Positions 1 to 7,099 of a stretch of 11,948 bases of DNA are shown piece after piece. The DNA comes from a bacterium (GTDB lineage: Bacteria > Vulcanimicrobiota > Xenobia > Xenobiales > Xenobiaceae): the NCBI GenBank assembly GCA_017444165.1, contig JAFSXH010000243.1, forward strand, positions 1-11,948. Reading direction: 5' to 3'. The translations under genes were made by a program, and so were the position numbers. The notes under the pieces were generated by a model, which did no database searches, was not told the origin of the DNA, and saw nothing but the letters and a program-made list of their open reading frames with translations. The stretch's first letter is position 1. Each line of letters opens with the position of its first letter.

Positions 1-1
1 T

Positions 2-154
2 CCCTGGAACGGTCTCCAGTATGGGCATGATTTCACAAACGCACCGCCAGTCAATCCTGACAGGCCTTTAGACGCTGTTACAGACAGGACTCACGACGTT
101 TTAAAAGCCAATATTGGCGATCCTAATGATCTCAAGGCTTCACCTTACAGATAG
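2..154 (+). CDS. C-terminal end of an unidentified protein (truncated by window edge)
   Basis: An open frame enters from the left edge and ends in TAG at 152-154, leaving 50 residues that begin PWNGLQYGHDF and end LKASPYR. The tail is polar and rich in Asp, Pro and Asn, with no membrane segment and no motif I recognise. It lies 60 bases upstream of the next gene on the same strand, and no terminator hairpin is visible between them, so the two could share a transcript. That it is coding rests on the open frame, its position and a plausible composition. The function is unknown, and the call could be wrong because so little of the gene is visible. Confidence 0.5.
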   Translation, partial: PWNGLQYGHDFTNAPPVNPDRPLDAVTDRTHDVLKANIGDPNDLKASPYR

Positions 155-214
155 GAACAAAGTTAGATCCTTTGGCTTAAATGTGACTGAAGTTAATTTG
201 AGGAGAACAATAAG

Positions 215-874
215 ATGAAGAAGATTAAAGTTTTTTTGGTGTTCACTCTCATCTTCGTGGCCTTTTTCGTAGTTGCGCCTTCTAAAGCTGACGAGCAAGT
301 CGAGAATATTTTTAACAACATAAAAAATATCAATAAGGGGTTAGTAGATTATCAAGCTAACATAGATATTCAATTACAGGCTAGGTTGGCTTTCATCCCT
401 TACAATCCTGCGATGAGCGGATCTTATTACTACAAAGCTCCTGAAAAACACAAATTAGTTTTGGAAAAGGCTCCCAGCTATTTGAAAAAGTATCCCAATA
501 TCTTCGGTTGGCATCTGCCCAAGATAGAAAAATTTAACAGTCGCGTAACTGAAACCATCGAGTTAGAGGGACAGAAAGTTTGGCATATTTTGATGCTCCC
601 TAAGCAGGGTATGGGCGACATTATCAGTGTAGAGATGTGGGTTAATTGCAAAGATTACACCGTACCTCGCCAAGTGACCAATTACAAAAACGATGGTCGT
701 CTCAGCGTCAACGTGCAATACACAACCATCGAAGGATACAAGGTCTTTGATAAGATGAGTGCACAGTTCGTCTTCCCTAAAGTGGCCGTCAATGCTAACG
801 CCACTGCCAAATACTCTAACTATAAATTTAACAATAATTTACCTGACTCTTTCTTCGAAAAGGAGAAGAAATAA
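215..874 (+). CDS. Secreted LolA-like (outer-membrane lipoprotein-sorting type) protein
   Basis: This 219-residue protein has a clear signal peptide: MKKIK, then a hydrophobic stretch at about 6-22, then a likely cleavage site after SKA (residue 25). The mature part looks like the incomplete beta-barrel LolA/LolB fold. It has an early YQANIDIQLQ strand, SGSYYYKAPEKHKLVLE at about 68-84, a PRQV strand at 151, and a closing KYSNYKFNNNLPDSFFE at about 199-215, much like the end of proteins in that superfamily. Such proteins carry or bind lipid-like ligands in the periplasm, so the match suggests a diderm cell; the ligand here is unknown. The ATG start is supported by AGGAG at 201-205, nine bases upstream. 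The next gene begins two bases after the stop. The assignment rests on the sequence pattern only. Confidence 0.75.
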   Translation: MKKIKVFLVFTLIFVAFFVVAPSKADEQVENIFNNIKNINKGLVDYQANIDIQLQARLAFIPYNPAMSGSYYYKAPEKHKLVLEKAPSYLKKYPNIFGWHLPKIEKFNSRVTETIELEGQKVWHILMLPKQGMGDIISVEMWVNCKDYTVPRQVTNYKNDGRLSVNVQYTTIEGYKVFDKMSAQFVFPKVAVNANATAKYSNYKFNNNLPDSFFEKEKK

Positions 875-876
875 TC

Positions 877-1125
877 GTGCATTACACTTACAAGACTAAG
901 GGAACATGTTCCAGTGCTATTGATTTTGACATAGAAGATGGCAAAGTCCATAACGTACGCTTCACAGGCGGCTGTAACGGTAACCTAAAAGGCATCGGCA
1001 TACTGGTCGAAGGTATGAGCATAGAAGAGATAGAGAGTAAACTAAAAGGCATAAGCTGTAACGGCCGCCCCACCTCTTGTCCAGATCAATTAGCCATTGC
1101 AGTACGTCAGGCTATCAACGGTTAA
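877..1125 (+). CDS. TSCPD domain protein, small four-cysteine type (TIGR03905-like)
   Basis: This 82-residue protein spans the whole length usual for the small TSCPD family. The family-naming motif TSCPD is at 66-70, and four cysteines sit at C11, C33, C61 and C68, with the GGCNGN turn at 31-36. TSCPD domains also occur at the C-terminus of vitamin B12-dependent ribonucleotide reductases, but the stand-alone family has no established function. The cysteine pattern makes a metal or redox site plausible (inference). The start is GTG at 877, two bases after the preceding stop, with AGGAGA at 861-866 lying inside the end of the upstream gene, so translation is probably coupled to the LolA-like gene. 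No signal peptide is seen, so it is likely cytoplasmic. Confidence 0.85.
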   Translation: MHYTYKTKGTCSSAIDFDIEDGKVHNVRFTGGCNGNLKGIGILVEGMSIEEIESKLKGISCNGRPTSCPDQLAIAVRQAING

Positions 1126-1182
1126 TATTTGGTCCCATTACACTATTACTCTTCAGCTAACTTACAATAGTTTAAAATTGGT

Positions 1183-1211
1183 TTGATTGCTGAGGAGGAT
1201 AACTATATACA
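1183..1211 (+). promoter_or_regulatory. Putative sigma70-type promoter of the riboswitch unit
   Basis: TTGATT at 1183-1188 and TATACA at 1206-1211 are 17 bases apart. Each matches the consensus at four of six positions. Transcription would start near 1218, immediately before the TPP aptamer. The position fits well, but the call is by eye and the boxes are only moderate matches. Confidence 0.5.
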
Positions 1212-1221
1212 AAATAGAAGC

Positions 1222-1321
1222 GGCTCCCACCAGGCAGGGGTGTCGGTATTGTCCGGCTGAGATTGTGGCTCAAGTCACTGACCGTTAGAACCTGATCCAG
1301 GTAATACTGGCGAAGGGAGCT
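1222..1321 (+). ncRNA. TPP riboswitch aptamer (THI element)
   Basis: The conserved THI-box parts occur in order: AGGGGTG (1236-1242), CTGAGA (1257-1262), then GAACCTGATCCAGG (1288-1301), TAATACTGG (1302-1310) and CGAAGGGA (1311-1318). Visible helices are: P1 GCTC/GAGC (1223-1226 with 1317-1320, extendable to six pairs); P3 (1242-1246 with 1253-1257); an optional extra stem GTGGC-TCAA-GTCAC (1265-1278); P4 CCT/AGG (1291-1293 with 1314-1316); and P5 CCAG/CTGG (1297-1300 with 1307-1310). The P2 strand reads GACCG instead of the usual ACCC-type sequence, so P2 is imperfect. In known cases this RNA binds thiamine pyrophosphate and usually lowers expression of thiamine genes. Here the only gene downstream before a terminator encodes an unknown helical protein. 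Confidence 0.93.
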
Positions 1322-1362
1322 TGGCCTCTTTTTTGTAGGCAAATTTTTCCAACGAGATGATT

Positions 1363-1797
1363 ATGGCCGATACCAAAGCAAATAAAGCTCCAGAACAGAA
1401 TAAAGAAGTTTTCGCCCAGTTGCGTCAGCTAGCTGAAATAAGCCGCTCTATTGAACAGCACACCATGATGCAGTCAGCGGCCACTAACATAGTTCAGGCA
1501 GGCGAAATAAAGCGGCGTATCGATGAACTCACCGAGAAGCAAGATAGGCTGGTAATGACGATAGTCGGCAATCATCCCGACCCACAAGTGCGAGAAAATT
1601 TTCGCAAGTTAGGTAAGAAGATCGAAGATTATCGACCTAAGATTAAACAGTGTGAAGATCCTGAAGAATTGCGCCAATTGAAAAAAGAAGTTGATGAAGC
1701 TGTAGAAGAGTGGATTTACAATTTCCAGGTTATTGTCTCTTCCATTTTGGGAGTGACTCCTCCAGATAAAGCTGTACAGAGTGATAAACCCTTCTAA
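1363..1797 (+). CDS. Unknown helical protein under TPP riboswitch control
   Basis: This is a 144-residue hydrophilic protein that I do not recognise as any thiamine enzyme or transporter. It has no signal peptide and no membrane segment. Most of it reads as long charged helices with coiled-coil character: EIKRRIDELTEKQDRL, then a short break at GNHPDPQVRENF, then KLGKKIEDYRPKIKQ and ELRQLKKEVDEAVEEW. A short hydrophobic stretch (NFQVIVSSILGV) comes near the C-terminus. It loosely resembles small helical regulators such as the YlbF group, but not closely enough to assign. An ATG at 1357 would add MI, but GAG at 1354-1356 is spaced for the ATG at 1363, which I prefer. It is the only gene between the TPP aptamer and the terminator at 1815-1846. 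A role linked to thiamine is inferred from that context alone. Confidence 0.8.
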   Translation: MADTKANKAPEQNKEVFAQLRQLAEISRSIEQHTMMQSAATNIVQAGEIKRRIDELTEKQDRLVMTIVGNHPDPQVRENFRKLGKKIEDYRPKIKQCEDPEELRQLKKEVDEAVEEWIYNFQVIVSSILGVTPPDKAVQSDKPF

Positions 1798-1814
1798 GCT
1801 TAATTAACAAAAAT

Positions 1815-1846
1815 AAAAAAACTCGTCGATACCAACGAGTTTTTTT
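1815..1846. terminator. Bidirectional intrinsic terminator between convergent genes
   Basis: ACTCGT (1821-1826) pairs with ACGAGT (1835-1840) around an eight-base loop. The stem extends through the A-run at 1815-1820 and the T-run at 1841-1846 to about 12 pairs. A T-tract follows on both strands. It can end the riboswitch-controlled gene on the + strand and the kinase gene (stop at 1855) on the - strand. Confidence 0.9.
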
Positions 1847-1854
1847 TATTTTTC

Positions 1855-3858
1855 CTACCAGGGGAACAACATCAAGGCTACCGCCTTCGTCCAATAAGCT
1901 ATAGCCTGATCAAACTTGCCACGCTGATAGTAGAGAGTGCCTAAATTGTGATATACATGCCAGAACTTAGGATTGATCTGCACAACCTTATCCCACTCCA
2001 AACAAGCCAACTCGATCTTGCCCTGGGTTAAGTAAGCCTCACCTAAGTTGTAGTAAGCCTGCCAATAATGCGAATTTATACCCGCCACTCTCTGCCACTC
2101 TACAATAGCGGCTTCAGTCTGCGCTCTCTCGTAATAGTAGGTATTGCCTAAATTCCAGTGAGCAGGCCAATGCTGATCTTCAAACTGGACCGTCTTTTGC
2201 CACTGATTGATAGCATCGTCGTACTGAGCCAAATAACAATAAGCATTACCCAAATTGTAGTGAGCCTGCCAGAAACCGTACTTAGCCTGTGTGGCCTTCT
2301 CCCACTCAGGAATGGCCAACTCGACCTCTCCCCTATCATAATGGAGATTGCCCAAGTTGTAACGAGCCTCTGCAAAGTCAGGATTGACCTCTAAACACTT
2401 CTGCCAAAGTTCAACAGCCGCATCGACCTCACCATCCTCCATACGCAAACTGCCGATGTTGTACATAGCAATAGCAAATTGTGGATCGATCTCTAAAGCC
2501 TTGTTCCAATAATCTTTGGCCTCTTCTTTGCGCCCCTTCTGATAATAGGCATTACCCAAATTATACAGAACTTCAGAGTACTGGGGATTGAGAATCAGAG
2601 CTTTCTGCCACTCTTCAATGGCCGAATCGACCTTACCACAGCGGAAGTAAGCATTACCCAAGTTATAGTAAGCGGGAGCAAACTTAGGATTCAAAACTGT
2701 AGCAATACGATACTCTTCTATGGAACTTTCCACATTGCCATTGCGATAATGGGCCGATCCCAAATTGTAGTGGGTCACAAAATTGTTAGGATTGATATTT
2801 ACAGCCTTGCTATACTCGGTAATAGCATCGTTCAAATGGCCTAAACCATCTAAAGCTGTACCTAAATTGTTGTGAGTTAAGGGATTGTAAGGGTCTAATT
2901 CTGCCGCCTGATTCCACTCCATAACGGCCAGATCCAATTTACCCTGCTTGTAGTAATTGTTACCTAAAATATTATGCAGAGCCGCCTGAGCAGGACTGAT
3001 ATTCTTGCCTGACTCCTCTTCACTGGCAGAAGAAGTGGAAGGTCTCTGACCTATCTCTAAATCTTTAATGAGATCGGTGACATTCTGGTAACGTTCAGCG
3101 GGGTCTTTTTTCAGACACTTGAGAACAGCCTGTTCCACATTGTGCGGAATAGACATATTGTAATTGGAAGGCAACTCAGGCTCTTTAGTCAAGTGGAGCT
3201 GAATAACTGCGGGCAAGTTATCGGCGCGGAATGGCACTTGGCCCGTCAACATCTCATAGAGCAAGATTCCTAAAGAGTAAATATCAGCGCGGCGATCTAC
3301 CTTTTCACCTCTAGCCTGCTCGGGAGAGAAGTAAAAACAGGAACCTATCACCTGGCCAGGTTGGGTGAGCGTCTGGGAAGACTCAACCCAGGCAATACCG
3401 AAATCGCCCACTTTGACATCGAGATCGTCGGTCACCATAATGTTGCCAGGTTTGACATCGCGGTGCACAATGCCGTGTTGGTGTGCATAATCCAAAGCGC
3501 GAGCGGCGGGAATAAAGATCTCCAAAACATCCTCTACGCTCAAGTGACCATGATCTTGCAGGTACTTATCTAACGAAACGCCCTGCACGAACTCGAAGAC
3601 GAGGAAATATATACCCTCATGTTCGTTAATATCATAAATAGCCGTTATGTTAGGATGATTTAGACGAGCCGCAGCTTGAGCTTCACGAATGAAGCGATCT
3701 TTACACTCGGCATTACCTATTAATTGTTGGGAGAGAATCTTAATAGCTACAGAGCGATTGAGCAAAGGATCGTAGCCTTTATAGACTACCCCCATACCTC
3801 CACGACCGAGCTCTTGAATAATTTGGTAGCGACCGATAGTCGCATTAACCATAGTCAT
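1855..3858 (-). CDS. Ser/Thr protein kinase with 11 C-terminal TPR repeats
   Basis: This 667-residue protein is a Hanks-type kinase fused to a TPR array. The kinase domain (about 10-270) has the glycine loop GRGGMG at 18-23, VAIK with Lys40, HRD at 132-134, Lys136 and Asn139, DFG at 152-154 and SPE at 178-180 in place of APE, so it should be active. A short Ser/Glu-rich linker (about 271-288) leads to 11 TPR units at about 295-660. They are nearly all 34 residues long, with consensus YNLGNAYYxxGxxxxAI. There is no membrane helix, so it is probably a soluble kinase whose TPRs recruit partners. An open frame begins at a TTG at 3879, but the SD AAGGAG (3876-3871) lies inside that extension, so I place the start at the ATG at 3858, 12 bases after the SD. 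The stop is TAG. Targets are unknown. Confidence 0.93.
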   Translation of the reverse strand: MTMVNATIGRYQIIQELGRGGMGVVYKGYDPLLNRSVAIKILSQQLIGNAECKDRFIREAQAAARLNHPNITAIYDINEHEGIYFLVFEFVQGVSLDKYLQDHGHLSVEDVLEIFIPAARALDYAHQHGIVHRDVKPGNIMVTDDLDVKVGDFGIAWVESSQTLTQPGQVIGSCFYFSPEQARGEKVDRRADIYSLGILLYEMLTGQVPFRADNLPAVIQLHLTKEPELPSNYNMSIPHNVEQAVLKCLKKDPAERYQNVTDLIKDLEIGQRPSTSSASEEESGKNISPAQAALHNILGNNYYKQGKLDLAVMEWNQAAELDPYNPLTHNNLGTALDGLGHLNDAITEYSKAVNINPNNFVTHYNLGSAHYRNGNVESSIEEYRIATVLNPKFAPAYYNLGNAYFRCGKVDSAIEEWQKALILNPQYSEVLYNLGNAYYQKGRKEEAKDYWNKALEIDPQFAIAMYNIGSLRMEDGEVDAAVELWQKCLEVNPDFAEARYNLGNLHYDRGEVELAIPEWEKATQAKYGFWQAHYNLGNAYCYLAQYDDAINQWQKTVQFEDQHWPAHWNLGNTYYYERAQTEAAIVEWQRVAGINSHYWQAYYNLGEAYLTQGKIELACLEWDKVVQINPKFWHVYHNLGTLYYQRGKFDQAIAYWTKAVALMLFPW

Positions 3859-3877
3859 CGGACAGCCTGGCTCCTTC

Positions 3878-3903
3878 AAAAAAAATAGACCCGCGCGGGG
3901 TCT
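3878..3903 (-). terminator. Intrinsic terminator after the radical SAM gene, next to the kinase SD
   Basis: On the - strand, AGACCC-type arms (3903-3898 with 3892-3887) form a six-pair, GC-rich stem around a five-base loop, followed almost at once by eight Ts (3885-3878). It lies 21 bases after the radical SAM stop codon. The kinase SD begins at 3876, right behind the T-tract, so any transcript reaching the kinase from upstream must read through this hairpin. Confidence 0.85.
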
Positions 3904-3924
3904 TCAACTTGGGGGAAGATCTTC

Positions 3925-5220
3925 CTACTTAACCATTTCTTCACGGCTAGGATTATGCGAACCGATCCTCACTTTAGGAGCCTCTCTCCTTAACCTCTTT
4001 ATCATCTCTGCCACACCGATACCCATCTCCTCTGGTAGCTCCATCTCTTCACTGAGCCAATCGGGATCTATATTGAGATTGCGCATCTGGATCATATTGA
4101 CATCATATCTGTTGACTAGCTCTAGCAAAGCATCTAACTCTTTAGTCGTATCATTCAGACCTGGCAGGAGCAAGAGATTCAAAGATACCCATAAACCGTA
4201 CTGACGCGCTAACTTTATGGTCTGCAAAACATCCTTGAAGGCGTAACCGCGCGGGCGATAATAAGCGTTATACGTCTCCTCCCTGGCAGAACATAGGCTG
4301 ACCCGCAGAGAGTTGAGGCCCGCTTCAAACATTTTTACACACTCATTAGGCTTAGATCCATTAGAATTCATGTGCAAAGTGCCTTTTTCGGTCTTTTGAC
4401 GAATCAATCTTATAGCCTCGGAAGCCACATCGGCCTGCAAAGACGGTTCACCTTCGCATCCTTGACCAAAAGTATAAATACCTCTCTCGGCTCTAGAAAG
4501 ATGAAATACACCTAATTCCGCCACCTCTTCAGCGGTCGGCTTAAACTGCAGGCGTATCTGCGGAGAGGGTGGAGCTCCTTCAGGCTGTTTGGAGATACAG
4601 CCGCGACAGGTCGCATTACAGACAGGAGAGATAGGGGCGGCCCCTTCCCAACGTCCATAAAAGATATTTTGAGCATTGTAACAGCCATAACAGGTGGCAC
4701 AATGGGCTAAATGATCGATCAAGCGGTTGTGAGGAAATAACTTTTTAAGCTCTTTAATGCACTCTTCCAGCTCAGGCAGAGCATAATCACAAGGATGCCA
4801 ACGATCATTGTCCTCAGTCTGCACCGCCGCACACCACAGACGATCTTCGTGGTAAAAAACGGCCGTATAACCGAAGATTGGCAACGCTTCGGCTCCCTCT
4901 AAATTTTCCCAAGCGGGTAAGAGAGTGCGCGTCCACCCAGAAGGCAACTGAGCCGCCACCGCTAACGCCCCTTCATAAACTAAAGGCTCTTCATCATCGC
5001 TAGACCCCGCGGGCCACCCTAAAGGAGCGCGTTGGGGCAAAAACTGCAAGACAGCCGCCTCAGGCAGAGGTGAGAGCTCTTCACGGCGCGGTAAACGCAG
5101 GTAAAGGCCTGAGCGTGCGGCCCCCGCCAATTTTGGTTCATCCCAAAACTCGCCTCGCTCATTGGCACAGACCAGAGACCACTCCGCCCGCTTATGTGCT
5201 CCATTGTGACGTTTACTCAT
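3925..5220 (-). CDS. Radical SAM protein of unknown substrate, coupled to rho
   Basis: This is a 431-residue radical SAM protein. The C201-X3-C205-X2-C208 motif is the usual ligand set for the [4Fe-4S] cluster that cleaves S-adenosylmethionine. A GGE-like element follows at FGQGCEGEP (251-259), and later strands and helices fit the partial TIM barrel (LRVSLCSAREETYNAYYRP at about 305-323, LNLLLLPGLND at 347-357). About 170 residues of unassigned N-terminal domain come first. Just before the core motif is a second cluster, HCATCYGC, with C174, C177 and C180; it could bind zinc or an auxiliary iron-sulfur cluster (inference). The ATG overlaps the rho stop by eight bases (ATGAGTAA) and no good SD is visible, so translation is probably coupled to rho. 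The stop is TAG, followed by a terminator. The substrate cannot be deduced. Confidence 0.88.
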   Translation of the reverse strand: MSKRHNGAHKRAEWSLVCANERGEFWDEPKLAGAARSGLYLRLPRREELSPLPEAAVLQFLPQRAPLGWPAGSSDDEEPLVYEGALAVAAQLPSGWTRTLLPAWENLEGAEALPIFGYTAVFYHEDRLWCAAVQTEDNDRWHPCDYALPELEECIKELKKLFPHNRLIDHLAHCATCYGCYNAQNIFYGRWEGAAPISPVCNATCRGCISKQPEGAPPSPQIRLQFKPTAEEVAELGVFHLSRAERGIYTFGQGCEGEPSLQADVASEAIRLIRQKTEKGTLHMNSNGSKPNECVKMFEAGLNSLRVSLCSAREETYNAYYRPRGYAFKDVLQTIKLARQYGLWVSLNLLLLPGLNDTTKELDALLELVNRYDVNMIQMRNLNIDPDWLSEEMELPEEMGIGVAEMIKRLRREAPKVRIGSHNPSREEMVK

Positions 5221-7066
5221 TAGGAACCACTACTTGAGGGATTGGGGAGGTAGAAGGCGTGGAAAGAACTGAACCAGTAGCTGCAGGTGCAGGAGTGGAA
5301 GCAGCGGTCTTGTTGCGCTTAAATCTACTCAAGAAATCAGCATTATCTACGGTCTTCTTTAAGTTCTCGATAATAACTTCAGTGGAATCGCGATCCCCTG
5401 AGAAAGTGTCCAAATTGCGGCGCAGAAGAGTCATAATGCTCAAAGTGTTCTCATCTTGCAAACACTCATCGTGGCGAGTACTGCTCTTGTTGACATCGAT
5501 AGCGGGGAAGATCCTCTTTTCTGACAATTTGCGCGAAAGATTGATCTCGCTGTTGCCCGTACCCTTAAACTCTTCAAAGATAACCTCATCCATGCGCGAG
5601 CCCGTATCGATAAGGGCTGTAGCCACAATAGTTAAACTGCCGCCGCGCTCGATTTTGCGTGCCGAACCGAAGAACTTCTTGGGCATGCGCAGGGCACTTA
5701 TATCTAAACCACCAGACATGGTGCGTCCAGAGTTGGGAACATCGTTATTGTAAGCCCTGCCTAAACGAGTCAAAGAGTCCAAAAGAATGACCACATCGTT
5801 ACCCAACTCTACCAAACGTCTAGCTCTCTCTAAAACTAACTGACTGATAAAGATATGGGTCTTAGGCTCCTCATCAAAAGTAGAGGCGATCACCTCACCT
5901 TGGATAGAACGCTCCATATCAGTGACCTCTTCGGGACGCTCATCCACCAACAGAGCCATAAGAATGGTATCAGGGAAATTGCGCTCAATACCAGCGGCGA
6001 TCTTCTTTAGACAGATCGTCTTACCAGCCTTAGGAGGAGAGACGATCAAAGCACGCTGGCCTTTGCCAATGGGCGCAAAAAGATCGATAATACGGGCGGT
6101 AAGGTCGTGATCTTCACCTTCCAAAACATAAGGATCCTTAGGATAGACGGGAACCATCTGATCAAAGAGCGGCCTATTCATACTCTCTTCCACAGGAACA
6201 CCATTGACAGAGATAATGCGCTTCAACTCATAGCGACTGCCGCCATACTTTAGAGAATAAGAGGTCTTGACCGTTCCACAGACTAAATCACCAATGCGCA
6301 ATTTATAACGATTGATCAACTGCCAACTGATAGAGACATCAGTGGAATCCATTTTATTGTAACTTCTTCCTCTCAAGAAACCACAATTTTTAGTGCGCAG
6401 ATCTAAGATACCGGTAACAACAGGAACATAACGCTCCTCTTCTGGTACAATATAATCATCCTCTAAATAACCATCATCATAATCTTGATCTAAATACGAA
6501 CTAGAAGAATAACGCTGCTGAGGCTCAGACTTATATCGCTTGCTAGATACTTTGACATAACTATCTTCTGGATAATCATAATCAGTGTCATCTGCATAAC
6601 CGCGCTGGTCAACATATTGACGCTCGTTGGCAATCCTAGCATCATTGGCAACTCTGCCCTCGTTGGGAATTATAGCACTAGGAACTATTGCGGCCGCACT
6701 GGGAATACTGGGACGAATGCGCACATTAGGCTTTAATTGACTGATGGGAATACTGGGAGAAGCATTAGGGATGAGAACTAGCTGTGAATCATCTTGATTG
6801 TCTTGTCCGCCATCTTTGATAATCTCTTTGCACTCTTCTGAATATTGGGGCTTACGACCACGACGACGAACGACACCATCAATATCAGCCTCTAAAGCTG
6901 GAAATAATGCAGGGGAAATAAGTTCTTTGTTCTGCATTATAATATCCATCATCTCTTCATGTTTTTTTCTGCTCAATTTAGAAACTTTGAGACCAGATTT
7001 GCGAATAACCTCTTGTAATTGTTCCCTCTTGTATTGGGCCAATTGAGCATAAGTTATATTGAACAT
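5213..7066 (-). CDS. rho: Transcription termination factor Rho with long disordered insert
   Basis: This 617-residue protein is a Rho helicase, about 200 longer than the E. coli protein. The N-terminal Rho_N-like helices (1-50) are followed by a basic VRRRGRKP patch (66-73) and then an insert of about 130 residues (80-212). The insert is rich in Ser, Pro, Asp and Tyr and looks disordered. The primary RNA-binding cold-shock-like domain spans about 214-290, with CGFLRGR at 228-234. The ATPase core has Walker A PPKAGKT (344-350), VDERPEEVTDMER (374-386), Walker B VVILLDSLTR (425-434), and TGSRMDEVIFEEFKGTGN (488-505). A Pro/Thr/Ala/Ser-rich tail of about 35 residues ends the protein. The catalytic and RNA-contact segments are intact. 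The ATG at 7066 has AAGGAGA seven bases upstream. It lies 33 bases after the ABC permease gene and overlaps the radical SAM gene. Confidence 0.97.
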   Translation of the reverse strand: MFNITYAQLAQYKREQLQEVIRKSGLKVSKLSRKKHEEMMDIIMQNKELISPALFPALEADIDGVVRRRGRKPQYSEECKEIIKDGGQDNQDDSQLVLIPNASPSIPISQLKPNVRIRPSIPSAAAIVPSAIIPNEGRVANDARIANERQYVDQRGYADDTDYDYPEDSYVKVSSKRYKSEPQQRYSSSSYLDQDYDDGYLEDDYIVPEEERYVPVVTGILDLRTKNCGFLRGRSYNKMDSTDVSISWQLINRYKLRIGDLVCGTVKTSYSLKYGGSRYELKRIISVNGVPVEESMNRPLFDQMVPVYPKDPYVLEGEDHDLTARIIDLFAPIGKGQRALIVSPPKAGKTICLKKIAAGIERNFPDTILMALLVDERPEEVTDMERSIQGEVIASTFDEEPKTHIFISQLVLERARRLVELGNDVVILLDSLTRLGRAYNNDVPNSGRTMSGGLDISALRMPKKFFGSARKIERGGSLTIVATALIDTGSRMDEVIFEEFKGTGNSEINLSRKLSEKRIFPAIDVNKSSTRHDECLQDENTLSIMTLLRRNLDTFSGDRDSTEVIIENLKKTVDNADFLSRFKRNKTAASTPAPAATGSVLSTPSTSPIPQVVVPNE

Positions 7067-7099
7067 ACTCTCTCCTTAATTCATTGGAGTTATTTAACT

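Noticed and set aside
1191..1200. Strong SD-like GAGGAGGA upstream of the riboswitch
   Set aside because: No start codon follows at a usable distance, and the bases fall in the promoter spacer, so it is probably chance.
5259..5753. Open frame of 164 codons on the + strand within rho
   Set aside because: It is opposite the strongly conserved Rho ATPase core, has no motif of its own, and is explained by codon bias of the gene on the other strand.
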